Shown here piece by piece: positions 50,782-60,103 of a DNA stretch of 64,000 nt. The DNA is from Clostridium sp. (GTDB lineage: Bacteria; Bacillota; Clostridia; Lachnospirales; Lachnospiraceae): assembly GCA_023664605.1 (NCBI GenBank), contig JAMPFF010000013.1, positions 1-64,000 of the forward strand. Direction: 5' to 3'. Under the pieces are notes generated by a model. The model was not told the DNA's origin. It saw only the letters and a list, made by a program, of their open reading frames with translations, and did not search any database. The first letter of the stretch is position 1. Every line of letters begins with the position of its first letter. A program made the translations under genes and the position numbers.

Positions 50782-52869
50782 ATGAATGTTTACACAACTG
50801 ACAAAATTCGTAACGTAGTGCTGTTAGGTCATGGCGGCTGCGGAAAGACCAGCCTAGTGGAAGCAATGGCATATCTTGCCGGAGTGACTTCCCGTATGGG
50901 GAAAGTGGCGGATGGCAATACCATCAGCGATTATGGTAAGGAGGAGCAGAAACGCCAGATATCTATCGCAACCTCCGTTGTTCCGATTGAATGGGAGGGC
51001 GTGAAAATCAATCTGCTGGATACGCCCGGATTTTTTGATTTTGTAGGAGAAGTGGAAGAGGCGGTCAGTGCGGCGGACGCGGCGGTTATCGTCGTTTCCG
51101 GTAAAGCGGGCGTGGAAGTAGGCGCGGAGAAAGCATGGGAGCTTTGTGAAAAGTATAAACTGCCGCGTTTTGTATTTGTAACGGATATGGATATTGATAA
51201 CGCTTCCTTTAGACAGGTTGTGGAGGATATGACGGATAAGTACGGCAAGAGGCTTGCGCCGTTCCATCTGCCTATCCGTGAGAATGAGAAGTTTGTAGGT
51301 TATATCAATGTGATTACGGAGCAGGCATACCGCTGGCAGGGCAAAGAGGTAGTAGAATGCGAGATGCCTGAATACAGCAAGGCAAACTTACAGATTTGCC
51401 GCGACGCTTTGATGGAGGCGGTAGCGGAGACAAGCGAAGAGTTTATGGAACGCTATTTTAACGGCGACGCTTTTTCCGAGGCGGAAATCAGGGCGGCTCT
51501 GCGCGGTAATGTGATGGAAAGCAGCATCGTTCCGATGTCTATGGGTTCCAGCCTTTTGTGCCAAGGTATTTATACGCTGCTCGACGATATCGTGAAGTAT
51601 ATGCCGAGTCCGGAGAACAGGGAGATGGCGGGCATCAACTTAAAGACGAACGAAATTTTTGCCGCCGACTTTGATTTTGCAAAGCCGAAGTCAGCCTATA
51701 TCTTCAAGACGATTGTAGACCCTTTTATCGGCAAATATTCGCTGATTAAAGTATGTTCCGGCGTATTGAAAAACGATGATTTGATTTATAACGAGGAAAA
51801 AGATGTTGAAGAAAAGATAAGCAAGTTATATGTTTTGCAGGGCAGCAAGCCGATTGAGGTAAAAGAACTCCATGCGGGCGATATCGGCGCGATTGCCAAG
51901 CTGACGGCGGCAAGGACGGGCAATACGCTTTCTACCAAGGCGCATCCGATTCGTTACGGCAAGGCGGAAATTTCCACGCCGTATACGGTTATGCGTTATC
52001 AGGCGCAGAATAAGGCGGATATTGATAAGATATCCCAGTCGTTGCAGAAGATGACGCATGAGGATCAGACCTTGAAAGTCGTAAACGATGCGGAGAACAA
52101 ACAGACATTGTTATACGGTATGGGCGATTTGCATTTAGAGGTTGTGACAAGCAGGCTGCTCAGTGAATATAAGGCGGGCATCAAATTATCCGCGCCGAAA
52201 GTGGCTTATAAGGAGACCATCCAGAAAAAGTCCGATGTGGAATACAAATATAAGAAACAGTCGGGCGGACACGGTCAGTACGGACACGTCAAAATGAAAT
52301 TTGAGCCGTCGGGTTCCTTAGAAGAGCCTTATGTATTTGAACAGCAGGTTGTCGGCGGCGCAGTGCCGAAAAATTTCTTCCCGGCAGTGGAGAAAGGACT
52401 GCAGGATTCCGTTGCCAGCGGACCGATGGCGGCGTATCCGGTAGTCGGCGTAAAAGCGATTTTATACGATGGTTCCTACCATCCGGTAGACTCTTCGGAA
52501 ATGGCGTTTAAGATGGCGACGATTCAGGCGTTTAAGAAAGGCTTTATGGAGGCGAAACCGATTCTTCTTGAGCCGATTGCTTCCTTAAAAGTAACCGTGC
52601 CGGACGCTTATACGGGCGATATCATGGGCGATTTGAATAAACGCCGCGGCAGGGTGCTTGGCATGAATCCTACTGCGGACGGCAAGCAGGTCATTGAAGC
52701 GGATATTCCGGTTTCCTGCTTACAGGGCTACTGCACCGATTTGCGTTCTATGACGGGCGGCAGAGGCGCTTATGAATACCAGTTTGCAAGATATGAGCAG
52801 GCGCCAAGCGATGTGCAGGAGAAAGAAGTGGCGGCGAGAGCGGCTAAAGTGGAAGCCGGCGAAGAATAA
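50782..52869 (+). CDS. Elongation factor G paralogue (EF-G-like GTPase)
   Basis: The 695-residue translational GTPase has the EF-G architecture: G domain (residues 8-275), domain II (about 310-395), and domains III-V. The P-loop is GHGGCGKTS (16-24) and the G3 motif is DTPGF (about 79). The guanine-specificity motif that is NKxD in EF-G reads TDMD (about residue 135). The rest (SGGHGQYGHVKMKFEPSG, TAYPVVGVKAILYDGSYH-like PVVGVKAILYDGSYHPVDSSE) is like the second EF-G of clostridia and actinobacteria. It lies away from rpsL/rpsG/tuf, unlike the main fusA. A role in stress or ribosome recycling is possible. Confidence 0.88.
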   Translation: MNVYTTDKIRNVVLLGHGGCGKTSLVEAMAYLAGVTSRMGKVADGNTISDYGKEEQKRQISIATSVVPIEWEGVKINLLDTPGFFDFVGEVEEAVSAADAAVIVVSGKAGVEVGAEKAWELCEKYKLPRFVFVTDMDIDNASFRQVVEDMTDKYGKRLAPFHLPIRENEKFVGYINVITEQAYRWQGKEVVECEMPEYSKANLQICRDALMEAVAETSEEFMERYFNGDAFSEAEIRAALRGNVMESSIVPMSMGSSLLCQGIYTLLDDIVKYMPSPENREMAGINLKTNEIFAADFDFAKPKSAYIFKTIVDPFIGKYSLIKVCSGVLKNDDLIYNEEKDVEEKISKLYVLQGSKPIEVKELHAGDIGAIAKLTAARTGNTLSTKAHPIRYGKAEISTPYTVMRYQAQNKADIDKISQSLQKMTHEDQTLKVVNDAENKQTLLYGMGDLHLEVVTSRLLSEYKAGIKLSAPKVAYKETIQKKSDVEYKYKKQSGGHGQYGHVKMKFEPSGSLEEPYVFEQQVVGGAVPKNFFPAVEKGLQDSVASGPMAAYPVVGVKAILYDGSYHPVDSSEMAFKMATIQAFKKGFMEAKPILLEPIASLKVTVPDAYTGDIMGDLNKRRGRVLGMNPTADGKQVIEADIPVSCLQGYCTDLRSMTGGRGAYEYQFARYEQAPSDVQEKEVAARAAKVEAGEE

Positions 52870-52905
52870 CAGCGTGTGTACAAAGGGTTTACCTTTTTAG
52901 AGAAG

Positions 52906-52951
52906 AAAAACAGGGTGCGTATGTATTGGGGAATACGAGCATCCTGTTTTT
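52906..52951 (+). terminator. Terminator of the EF-G paralogue
   Basis: AAAAACAGG and CCTGTTTTT flank a longer imperfect stem (GTGCGTAT / ATACGAGCAT). It lies between the EF-G-like gene and leuS. Confidence 0.8.
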
Positions 52952-52975
52952 GCGTCCATGGACAGGAATTAAAGA

Positions 52976-53003
52976 TTGACAAATTATCCCGGTATAGTAA
53001 AAT
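52976..53003 (+). promoter_or_regulatory. leuS promoter
   Basis: TTGACA (52976-52981 or one base on), 16 bases, TAAAAT (52998-53003), 38 bases before leuS and after the terminator. Confidence 0.6.
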
Positions 53004-53040
53004 GGTAGATATTATGAAACTGCGAAAGGACAGGTTAAAA

Positions 53041-55449
53041 ATGGCTGAAGTTTACAATCACAGAGAAGTGGAACAGAAATGGCAGAAGATTTGGGACGAC
53101 GAGAAGGCGTTTAAAACCTCCGACGATTATTCCAAACCGAAATACTATGCGCTGGTGGAATTTCCGTATCCGTCGGGACAGGGGCTCCATGTAGGGCATC
53201 CGAGACCTTATACGGCGTTAGATATCGTGGCGAGAAAGAGAAGAATGCAGGGATATAATGTGCTGTATCCGATGGGGTGGGACGCGTTTGGTCTGCCGAC
53301 CGAAAACTATGCCATCAGCAACCATATTCATCCTAAGATTGTGACGAAAAACAATGTGGAGCATTTTAAACACCAGCTTCATTCGTTGGGCTATTCTTTT
53401 GACTGGGACAGGGAGATAAATACGACCGACCCCGGCTATTATAAATGGACACAATGGATTTTCTTAAAATTATTCAAGGCGGGTCTTGCCTATAAGTCCG
53501 AGATGCCGATTAACTGGTGTACCTCCTGTAAGGTCGGGCTTGCGAATGAGGAAGTCGTAAACGGCGTCTGTGAAAGATGCGGTTCCGAGGTAGTCCGCAA
53601 GGTAAAAAGCCAGTGGATGTTAAAGATTACGGAATATGCCGATAAGCTGATTCAGGGACTTGATACGGTCGATTATGTGGAAAGAGTCAAAGTTTCCCAG
53701 AAAAACTGGATAGGAAAATCGACGGGCGCGGAAGTGGATTTTGCGATTAAGGGAAAAGAAGATAAACTGCGCGTTTATACGACAAGATGCGATACGCTTT
53801 TTGGCGCGACCTATATGGTTGTATCGCCGGAGCATCCGTTAATTGATAAATATAAGGACGAGTTGAAAAACTGGGATGACGTATGCGCCTACAGGGAACA
53901 GGCGGCCAGAAAATCCGACTTTGAAAGAGCGGAACTGGCAAAGGATAAAACGGGCGTAAAACTGGAGGGTATGTCCGCCGTTAATCCGGTAAACGGCAAA
54001 GAAATCCCGATTTTCATTTCCGATTATGTTTTAATGAGCTATGGAACCGGCGCTATTATGGCGGTTCCGGCGCATGATGAAAGAGACTGGGATTTTGCCA
54101 AGAAATTCGACCTGCCGATTATCGAAGTCGTAGCGGGCGGTAAAAACGTACAGGAGGAAGTCTATACGGACGTAGCGACCGGAACGCTCTGCAATTCCGA
54201 TTTTCTGAACGGACTTAGCGTGGCGCAGGCAAAAGAAAAAATGATTGCCTTTTTGGAAGAAAAAGGCATCGGCAGCGCCAAGACAAACTTTAAGCTAAGG
54301 GATTGGGTATTTTCCAGACAGCGTTACTGGGGAGAGCCGATTCCGATTGTCTATTGTGAAAAATGCGGTTATGTGCCGCTTGATGAAAGCGAGCTGCCGT
54401 TAGAGCTGCCGGAAGTGGAAAGCTATATGCCGACAGATAACGGAGAATCGCCGTTAGCGACAATGACTGAATGGGTCAATACAACGTGCCCGCACTGCGG
54501 CGCGCCGGCAAAGAGGGAGACCGATACCATGCCGCAGTGGGCGGGTTCCTCATGGTATTTTTTGCGTTATACAGACCCGGATAATAAAGAGGCGCTTGCA
54601 AGCAAAGAGGCGCTTGACTACTGGATGCCGGTAGACTGGTATAACGGCGGTATGGAGCATACGACGCTGCATTTGTTATATTCCCGTTTCTGGCATAAAT
54701 TTCTCTATGACGAAAAGGCAGTGCCTTGTCCGGAACCTTATGCGAAAAGAACCTCGCATGGTATCATTCTGGGGGAAAATGGGGAGAAAATGAGTAAATC
54801 CCGTGGCAATGTTGTCAATCCTGATGATATCGTAAGGGATTATGGAGCAGATACGCTTAGAACTTATGAAATGTTTATCGGCGCGTTCGATTTATCTGCA
54901 TCTTGGTCGGAGGACGGTGTCAAAGGATGCCGCCGTTTCTTGGAAAGAGTCTGGAAATTGCAGGATATCGTAAATGACGAGCCGGGCTATTCAAAAGACA
55001 TGGAAACGAAGATGCACCAGACGATTAAAAAAGTCAGCAATGATTATGAGAATCTGAAATATAATACGGCGATTGCCGCCATGATGGCGTTAATCAATGA
55101 TTTTTACAAGAAAAACGAAGTGACAAAGGGCGAGTACCGGACGCTTTTAATCCTTTTAAATCCCGTTGCGCCGCATATTACAGAAGAACTTTGGCAGATG
55201 GCGGGGTTTGAGAACAGATTGTACCAGGCGTCGTGGGTAGAATACGACGAGGCGAAAACGGTAGAATCGACCGTGGAAATTGCGGTGCAGATTAACGGCA
55301 AGACGAGAGCGACGCTCCTTATCGGCAAAGACGACGCCAAAGAGGACGTTATCGCCAAGGCGAGAGAGACCGTCGCAGATAAACTGACGGGAACGATTGT
55401 CAAAGAAATTTATGTGCCGGGCAGAATTGTCAATATCGTTCAAAGGTGA
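53041..55449 (+). CDS. leuS: Leucine-tRNA ligase
   Basis: This 802-residue class I synthetase charges tRNA-Leu. The HIGH-like motif is in [21 protein letters not shown] (about residues 42-62), the zinc-site cysteines are in CTSCKVG...CERCGSEV, the CP1 editing domain spans about 220-400, and KMSKS is exact in [13 protein letters not shown]. The start at 53041 follows AAAGGACAGGTTAAAA; a frame from 52876 would add 55 residues through a terminator and is rejected. It is monocistronic with a terminator overlapping the stop. There is no sign of a T-box. Confidence 0.97.
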   Translation: MAEVYNHREVEQKWQKIWDDEKAFKTSDDYSKPKYYALVEFPYPSGQGLHVGHPRPYTALDIVARKRRMQGYNVLYPMGWDAFGLPTENYAISNHIHPKIVTKNNVEHFKHQLHSLGYSFDWDREINTTDPGYYKWTQWIFLKLFKAGLAYKSEMPINWCTSCKVGLANEEVVNGVCERCGSEVVRKVKSQWMLKITEYADKLIQGLDTVDYVERVKVSQKNWIGKSTGAEVDFAIKGKEDKLRVYTTRCDTLFGATYMVVSPEHPLIDKYKDELKNWDDVCAYREQAARKSDFERAELAKDKTGVKLEGMSAVNPVNGKEIPIFISDYVLMSYGTGAIMAVPAHDERDWDFAKKFDLPIIEVVAGGKNVQEEVYTDVATGTLCNSDFLNGLSVAQAKEKMIAFLEEKGIGSAKTNFKLRDWVFSRQRYWGEPIPIVYCEKCGYVPLDESELPLELPEVESYMPTDNGESPLATMTEWVNTTCPHCGAPAKRETDTMPQWAGSSWYFLRYTDPDNKEALASKEALDYWMPVDWYNGGMEHTTLHLLYSRFWHKFLYDEKAVPCPEPYAKRTSHGIILGENGEKMSKSRGNVVNPDDIVRDYGADTLRTYEMFIGAFDLSASWSEDGVKGCRRFLERVWKLQDIVNDEPGYSKDMETKMHQTIKKVSNDYENLKYNTAIAAMMALINDFYKKNEVTKGEYRTLLILLNPVAPHITEELWQMAGFENRLYQASWVEYDEAKTVESTVEIAVQINGKTRATLLIGKDDAKEDVIAKARETVADKLTGTIVKEIYVPGRIVNIVQR

Positions 55450-55475
55450 AGACTTTCTAAAGCTTCACCTTTTTC
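55442..55475. terminator. Terminator at the end of leuS
   Basis: AAAGGTGAAG, eleven bases, CTTCACCTTT then TTT. A 10-bp stem overlapping the leuS stop and the 3' end of the opposite gene; it can serve both strands. Confidence 0.88.
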
Positions 55476-55746
55476 CGTTTTGATTCTTGCGGAATAATGC
55501 TATCATTTTATTCATTTTCTCAATTTCATCGGGAGCGGCGTATTTTTGCAATGTCTTAATAATCGTATCCATTTCCTCTGGTGAAAAATTGATATTATTT
55601 TCCCTTCCCCGCTTGGAAACGGCCATTAAAAAGGGCAGCATCTGCTCTTTGGAAAGAGAGCTGCTTTCAAAGACAAGCATCTGTAGAAAATCCAGTTTGG
55701 ATTTATCAATATGGGAAACATCAGGGTCATCCATCCAGGACGCCAT
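55465..55746 (-). CDS. Small helical hypothetical protein, 93 residues
   Basis: I do not recognise it. From the ATG at 55746, which follows AGGAGGTGTGGCTT, the product is predicted helical and charged: MASWMDDPDVSHIDKSKLDFLQMLVFES, then LSKEQMLPFLMAVSKRGRENNINFSPEEMDTIIKTLQ. There is no membrane segment. It follows the 155-residue protein on the same strand by about 50 bases, and both end in a short helical run, so they may be partners in one operon. Confidence 0.7.
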   Translation of the reverse strand: MASWMDDPDVSHIDKSKLDFLQMLVFESSSLSKEQMLPFLMAVSKRGRENNINFSPEEMDTIIKTLQKYAAPDEIEKMNKMIALFRKNQNGKR

Positions 55747-55795
55747 AAGCCACACCTCCTAATTTATAATAGTATTATCATTTAAAAACCCATTC

Positions 55796-56263
55796 TTATG
55801 GTTGACTGCTAAAGGCTTCGTACATTGCTTTTTGTTCAGGGGTCAGCATTCCCATCAGGATATCTTCCATAGAAGAGTTATTGAGTCCGCCGGAAGCCAT
55901 ATCGGGAAACATTTCCTGCATGGCGTTCATTGTCTGGCTCATTTCCTGATACATTTCCATTGTCTGGAACATGGATTCCATCTGTTCTAACTGTTTTGCT
56001 TCCGCCTGTGTGCAATACGGTTTTAATTCACGGAAAAGCTTTTTGATATCCGGTTTTTGGGCCTCAATGGAAGCGGCGCGGATTTGAAAAGGGTGTTTTC
56101 GGACAAAGTCCAGTGTGTATTTTAATTCCATATATTTGATATAGACAGCCATGTTTTTTTGCATGGAAGGCTCTATGTAAGGGAGGAGGACCTTTAATTT
56201 CTGTATTTGGTTGTTGGTATATAAGGCATCAAATGCCATAACGTTTGAGCAGTCCTCTTTCAT
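55796..56263 (-). CDS. Hypothetical helical Met-rich protein, 155 residues
   Basis: I do not recognise it. The product is soluble and helical, with two parts: an N-terminal region (LYTNNQIQKLKVLLPYIEPSMQKNMAVYIKYMELKYTL, then a hydrophilic segment) and a very methionine- and glutamine-rich run near residues 100-125 (MESMFQTMEMYQEMSQTMNAM). It ends LTPEQKAMYEAF. The ribosome site on the minus strand (GGGAACA, GGCACAGGG) is weak. It lies between the Cys-rich protein gene and the 93-residue gene, all leftward, and could form a small operon with the latter. Confidence 0.7.
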   Translation of the reverse strand: MKEDCSNVMAFDALYTNNQIQKLKVLLPYIEPSMQKNMAVYIKYMELKYTLDFVRKHPFQIRAASIEAQKPDIKKLFRELKPYCTQAEAKQLEQMESMFQTMEMYQEMSQTMNAMQEMFPDMASGGLNNSSMEDILMGMLTPEQKAMYEAFSSQP

Positions 56264-56320
56264 TGTTCCCTGTGCCTTTCAGTGCCTGTTATAACTTATA
56301 AAGTATATGCATGTTAAGAG

Positions 56321-56351
56321 AAAAATAGGCTCGCTTAAGGAGCCTATTTTT
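56321..56351 (-). terminator. Terminator after the Cys-rich protein gene
   Basis: AAAAATAGGCTC, GCTTAAG, GAGCCTATTTTT: a perfect 12-bp stem. On the minus strand it lies 30 bases past the Cys-rich gene. Confidence 0.9.
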
Positions 56352-56380
56352 CAGATGTGTCTACTAGAAGTGAAAGAAAA

Positions 56381-56608
56381 TTAGCAGAAAGAATTTCCGC
56401 AGCAGCTAAGAAGAACTAACAGCCAGATGATAGAACTGCATCCGCCGCCATCATTGTTAAAAAGGCTGATACCGTTTCCGCATCCGCAGCCGTCATTGTT
56501 ATTTCCGCAGATAGAAAGTAAAATGAGAATCCAGATTAAGGAACAGCATCCGTTGCCGCCTTCTCTTGTGTTGTTGCATCCGCATTGAGTTGCTGATAAA
56601 TCACTCAT
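56381..56608 (-). CDS. Cys/Gly/Asn-rich small protein with two hydrophobic repeats
   Basis: The 75-residue protein is rich in Cys (about twelve), Asn and Gly and contains two similar units: CCSLIWILILLSICGNN and CSSIIWLLVLLSCCGNS. This pattern is reminiscent of small 'chorion class high-cysteine' type or spore-associated proteins of Clostridia, but the name is by memory and the function unknown. GGAGGC is placed a few bases before the ATG. The cysteine-rich spacing would suit disulfide cross-linking in a coat or wall layer. It has its own terminator. Confidence 0.7.
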   Translation of the reverse strand: MSDLSATQCGCNNTREGGNGCCSLIWILILLSICGNNNDGCGCGNGISLFNNDGGGCSSIIWLLVLLSCCGNSFC

Positions 56609-56733
56609 GTTTTATTGCCTCCATATTTTCATTTTGTTTTGTTTATGCTTTATCTTATGTATGTAGCAAGTCCAGGTTTCCGCAAAATGAGATAAATTTT
56701 TGACAAAGAGGTGACGGACAAAGAAAATAGTGT

Positions 56734-56739
56734 TATAAT
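56734..56739 (+). promoter_or_regulatory. -10 box upstream of the EAL gene
   Basis: TATAAT at 56734-56739, 46 bases before the start. A matching -35 is not clear; a TTGACA at 56700-56705 is too far away (28-base spacer). Confidence 0.35.
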
Positions 56740-56785
56740 GCTTAAATGGTTGGAAGAAAATGAAGGTTATTGGGGAGAGAGGAAA

Positions 56786-58702
56786 ATGAATATAGAAGTA
56801 CAATGCTGCGGCATTGCCATTTTATTATTATTATGGATATTCTATTTGAAAAATAAGCCTCTGGGGCTTGATTCCGTAAAACTTTTTTTGATTACCATGG
56901 GAATTACTTCTTTTTGCGTTATCATGGATATCGTTTCGATTGTGGCTATTACTTACAGGGAGCAGATTCCGGCGTTTTTACTGGCTCTTATCTGTAAAAC
57001 CTATATTGTCTCGCTGGTATGGGTGGGGTATTTTGGACTGCTTTATTCCGGCACGGATTTTACGGATGAGCAGCACAGACGAAAGAAATTAAACGAACTT
57101 TATACCGTGCTTGTAGTGGCCGGAACCATCTTAATATACGCCCTGCCGATTCATTATTATCTGGACGGCAGAGAAGTTTATACATACGGGCCAAGCTGTC
57201 TGGCGACTTACACGTTTGCGTTGATATTTATTGTGATTACCCTGTATCAGGTGACGGTCAGGGGAAAAGAAATGAATGCCAAACGCCGCAGCGCCGTGAT
57301 TACATGGATGGCTATTTGGATAATTGCGGCATTTGCGCAGTTTATAAACGCAAAACTGCTGTTAGTCGGTTTTGCATCGGTGCTTGGCATGGTGATTCTT
57401 TTCTTTGAATTGGAGAATCCGGAAGCTAATTTGGACAGAGAGACAAGCGTATACAATGCACATGCGCTGAGTGAATATATGCGGCAGTTTTATGAAAGAA
57501 AAGAGTCCTTTTCTTCCATTTTACTTGCTTTTACGGATATGGGAAAGCGACATGATGATGACGGGGGCGACGCTCACTGGGAGGCGTTGATGCCGGAAAT
57601 GGTGCGTTATCTGGAAAAGATAAAAGACGTAAAAGTATTTAAGACGCCGGAGCGGGAATTGATTTTAATGATTCCCGGAGAGGAGCGGATGCAGCAGATT
57701 TTTTTGATGCTGCAGGAACGCTTTGAAAATTCCTGGTATGATAAAGTACATGAAAAATCCGTTGTTTTACACCCTTATTATGTGCTGTTGGGAGATTCCT
57801 CCATCATCCGGGATGAAAACGAAATTTTCCAGATGCTTCGATATTTCAGGATAGAGGGTAAGAAATCCGAAAAGCATATTACGATACTCGATGAAAAGAA
57901 AATAGAGGCATTAAGGGAACAGGACAGAACGGAGAGAATGATTCTTTCTGCCCTGGAAGAAGACAGGATTGCCGTTTTTTATCAGCCTATTTATTCCACG
58001 CATAGTCAGAAGTTTGTCTCGGCGGAGGCCCTTGTGCGGATTCGGGATAAGGACGGCGCCGTGATACCGCCCGGAAAGTTTGTGCCGATTGCGGAAAAAA
58101 CAGGCCTAATAACCCGTATCGGCGAAGCGGTATTTGAAAAGACATGCGCATTTATCAGCAAAAATAACTTAAAAGAGCGTTACGGCATCGAATATGTCGA
58201 AGTCAATCTTTCCGTAAAGCAGTGCGAAAAAAGAAAACTTGCACAGACCTTTATCGGAATTATGCAAAAATATAATGTACAGCCGGATTGTATTAACCTT
58301 GAAATTACGGAATCCGCGCCAATACAGACCAGACATATTTTCCTGGAAAATGTGCAGACGCTTTTGGATTACGGCGTTACCTTTTCGCTGGATGATTTCG
58401 GCAGCGGCGAGAGCAACTTGAACTATATCGTGGAAATGCCGGTCTCCATCGTGAAATTCGACCGGGGAATGACGCAGGCGTATTTTGATGATTTCAGGGC
58501 AAGATTTGTCATGGAGGCGGCCATGCGCATGATTCAGGATATGGAGTTAAAAATCGTGTCGGAGGGCGTGGAGACCAAAGAACAGATGGAAACGATAGTC
58601 GCGCTTGGCATTGATTACATACAGGGCTATTATTTTTCCAAACCGTTGCAGGAAGAAGAGTTTTTACAGTTTGTGGAAAAATGGGAAAATGCCTCCCTGT
58701 AA
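56786..58702 (+). CDS. Membrane EAL-domain c-di-GMP phosphodiesterase
   Basis: The 638-residue protein has about seven N-terminal hydrophobic segments (to about residue 215), a degenerate GGDEF-like region (about 218-385, no GG(D/E)EF), and a C-terminal EAL domain (about 395-635). Catalytic EAL residues are all seen: EALVRI, NLSVKQ (Asn), LEITES (Glu), SLDDFGSGESNL (Asp pair), VKFDRG (Lys), EGVETKEQ (Glu) and IQGYYFSKPL. It should hydrolyse c-di-GMP to pGpG. The start at 56786 follows GAGAGAGGAAA. With the PilZ gene it supports a c-di-GMP circuit. Confidence 0.9.
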   Translation: MNIEVQCCGIAILLLLWIFYLKNKPLGLDSVKLFLITMGITSFCVIMDIVSIVAITYREQIPAFLLALICKTYIVSLVWVGYFGLLYSGTDFTDEQHRRKKLNELYTVLVVAGTILIYALPIHYYLDGREVYTYGPSCLATYTFALIFIVITLYQVTVRGKEMNAKRRSAVITWMAIWIIAAFAQFINAKLLLVGFASVLGMVILFFELENPEANLDRETSVYNAHALSEYMRQFYERKESFSSILLAFTDMGKRHDDDGGDAHWEALMPEMVRYLEKIKDVKVFKTPERELILMIPGEERMQQIFLMLQERFENSWYDKVHEKSVVLHPYYVLLGDSSIIRDENEIFQMLRYFRIEGKKSEKHITILDEKKIEALREQDRTERMILSALEEDRIAVFYQPIYSTHSQKFVSAEALVRIRDKDGAVIPPGKFVPIAEKTGLITRIGEAVFEKTCAFISKNNLKERYGIEYVEVNLSVKQCEKRKLAQTFIGIMQKYNVQPDCINLEITESAPIQTRHIFLENVQTLLDYGVTFSLDDFGSGESNLNYIVEMPVSIVKFDRGMTQAYFDDFRARFVMEAAMRMIQDMELKIVSEGVETKEQMETIVALGIDYIQGYYFSKPLQEEEFLQFVEKWENASL

Positions 58703-58960
58703 AATTGCACAATACAATATGTTGTTTCAATTTCTCTTTTTGCAATATTTGGAAAACCATATCTTGATACAAAATAAAGATTAACGATATTTCGTTAATA
58801 TTTTTTCTATTTGTCTTTCTTCCCAAGCTGTGATATAAGTAACTTATCATCTGGCATTTCTTAGAATATTCTTATCCTGCATGACGGGAGTCTTATGCTA
58901 TCGTGAAGAATTACAATTCAGGAAAAGATGAAACAAATAAAAACGAAAGGAGAATGGGAA
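58703..58960 (+). other. Intergenic region before the Cys/His-rich secreted protein
   Basis: No ORF or strong terminator is evident. A TATAAG-type -10 lies around 58830 (GATATAAGTAAC). The stretch is AT-rich in the first half and carries the AAAGGAG site at 58946-58952. Confidence 0.5.
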
Positions 58961-59992
58961 ATGAAAGAAAAAAGTAACATGGGGAGGAGAAAAAGAGGCA
59001 TCAAAAAATCAGCCGCAGCGGCCGCTGCAGTAATATCATTCACGGCAGCATTAGCGTGGACAACTCCCGTATTGGCGGATTTTGAGCAAAAGAGCCGGGG
59101 AAATCTTACTCTGGAGGGAGGAGAAATCGATATCGCCGCGGAGGATGTTGATATGCTGCGGGAACAGGTAAATGCTTTATATGAAGAAATACCGGAGACT
59201 TCAAATGTGCCTGCTGAGAATCTGAAACGGAAAGATGCCTTACAATCAAAGGGAAATATTGATTATAATGATGGAAAGATTGTGGTATGTGCGGATGATT
59301 TGGTCTGTCTGGCAAATGAAATTGATTTACTGGAAAATAGCTGTAAAATTAATATGATGAATGCCTTAAACGGTATTGGCACTTATTTTACGGTAAACGG
59401 CACGATTGTCCATGAGAGCGATAATCCGGACGGATTGGAAGAATCCGCGGTGAAACTGCCGTTTAACAGGCTGTATGAGGGTATTTTAAATTCCCAGTCG
59501 GTGGACCATCTTGCGGACAGGCAGATTTATGCGGCCGTATCCGATAATCTCTCAAACGGAACGGCGGCCTGGGTCAATGGCAAATTGATTATCGGAAACG
59601 GGGCGGATAATAACGCTTTTTATGAGAAAGGATATGTTGACGGGTTTCAGAAAGCGACGGACAGCGTTGACATAGTCTATGCTTATCATGAGCATAGCGG
59701 GGAACAGGAGGGGGAAGGCACGGGATGCTATACCGGGCGTCACCGCCATACAAGCGCCTGCCCGGAAACGGAAGTCAACGACGGCGTATGCCCGGGGTCC
59801 ATAGTCTACATTTCCCCTGGCGAGTACCGCTGTACGGAATGCTATTATGGCGGACAGGGTAACGGAGGCGGCAGCCATCACCGATATCATACGGAGTATT
59901 TATGCGGCGGACAGCCCTATAATGAATGGCCGGCAACGTGTGGAAAGACGCCGGGCGTCACGATAGAATCGGCAACGCTGATATTTAAGTAA
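58961..59992 (+). CDS. Secreted Cys/His-rich protein of unknown function
   Basis: I do not recognise the family. The 343-residue protein has a basic start (GRRKRGIKKS), a signal peptide ending near TPVLADF (about residue 40), a mostly helical central domain (60-240), and a C-terminal Cys/His-rich part from about 240: YHEHSGEQEG, CYTGRHRHTSACPE, CTECYYGGQGNGGGSHHRYHTEYLCGG. The HxHxG and CYxxxHxHxxxC elements recur in secreted Lachnospiraceae proteins. The region may bind metal or be disulfide-linked. The class B sortase gene follows about 110 bases later, but no sorting motif is seen in this protein. Confidence 0.65.
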   Translation: MKEKSNMGRRKRGIKKSAAAAAAVISFTAALAWTTPVLADFEQKSRGNLTLEGGEIDIAAEDVDMLREQVNALYEEIPETSNVPAENLKRKDALQSKGNIDYNDGKIVVCADDLVCLANEIDLLENSCKINMMNALNGIGTYFTVNGTIVHESDNPDGLEESAVKLPFNRLYEGILNSQSVDHLADRQIYAAVSDNLSNGTAAWVNGKLIIGNGADNNAFYEKGYVDGFQKATDSVDIVYAYHEHSGEQEGEGTGCYTGRHRHTSACPETEVNDGVCPGSIVYISPGEYRCTECYYGGQGNGGGSHHRYHTEYLCGGQPYNEWPATCGKTPGVTIESATLIFK

Positions 59993-60025
59993 TGGCATAC
60001 CTGCAAGAGGCTGATGCCGCCTGCT

Positions 60026-60078
60026 TATGAAAAACTTGCATTAATTTGCAGATATAGTAAAATAAGAACATATGTTAA
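60026..60078 (+). promoter_or_regulatory. Sortase promoter, shared with the LRR surface protein
   Basis: TTGCAT (60036-60041), 16 bases, TAAAAT (60058-60063). The region from TATGAAAAACTTGCAT to ATATGTTAA is nearly the same as the promoter at 62079-62130, including bases outside the -35 and -10. Confidence 0.8.
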
Positions 60079-60103
60079 GTTGAGATAAGGAGTTGTTCTT
60101 ATT

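Noticed and set aside
52876..53040. N-terminal extension of leuS by 55 residues
   Set aside because: It would read through an intrinsic terminator and a promoter, and the family start with its ribosome site is at 53041.
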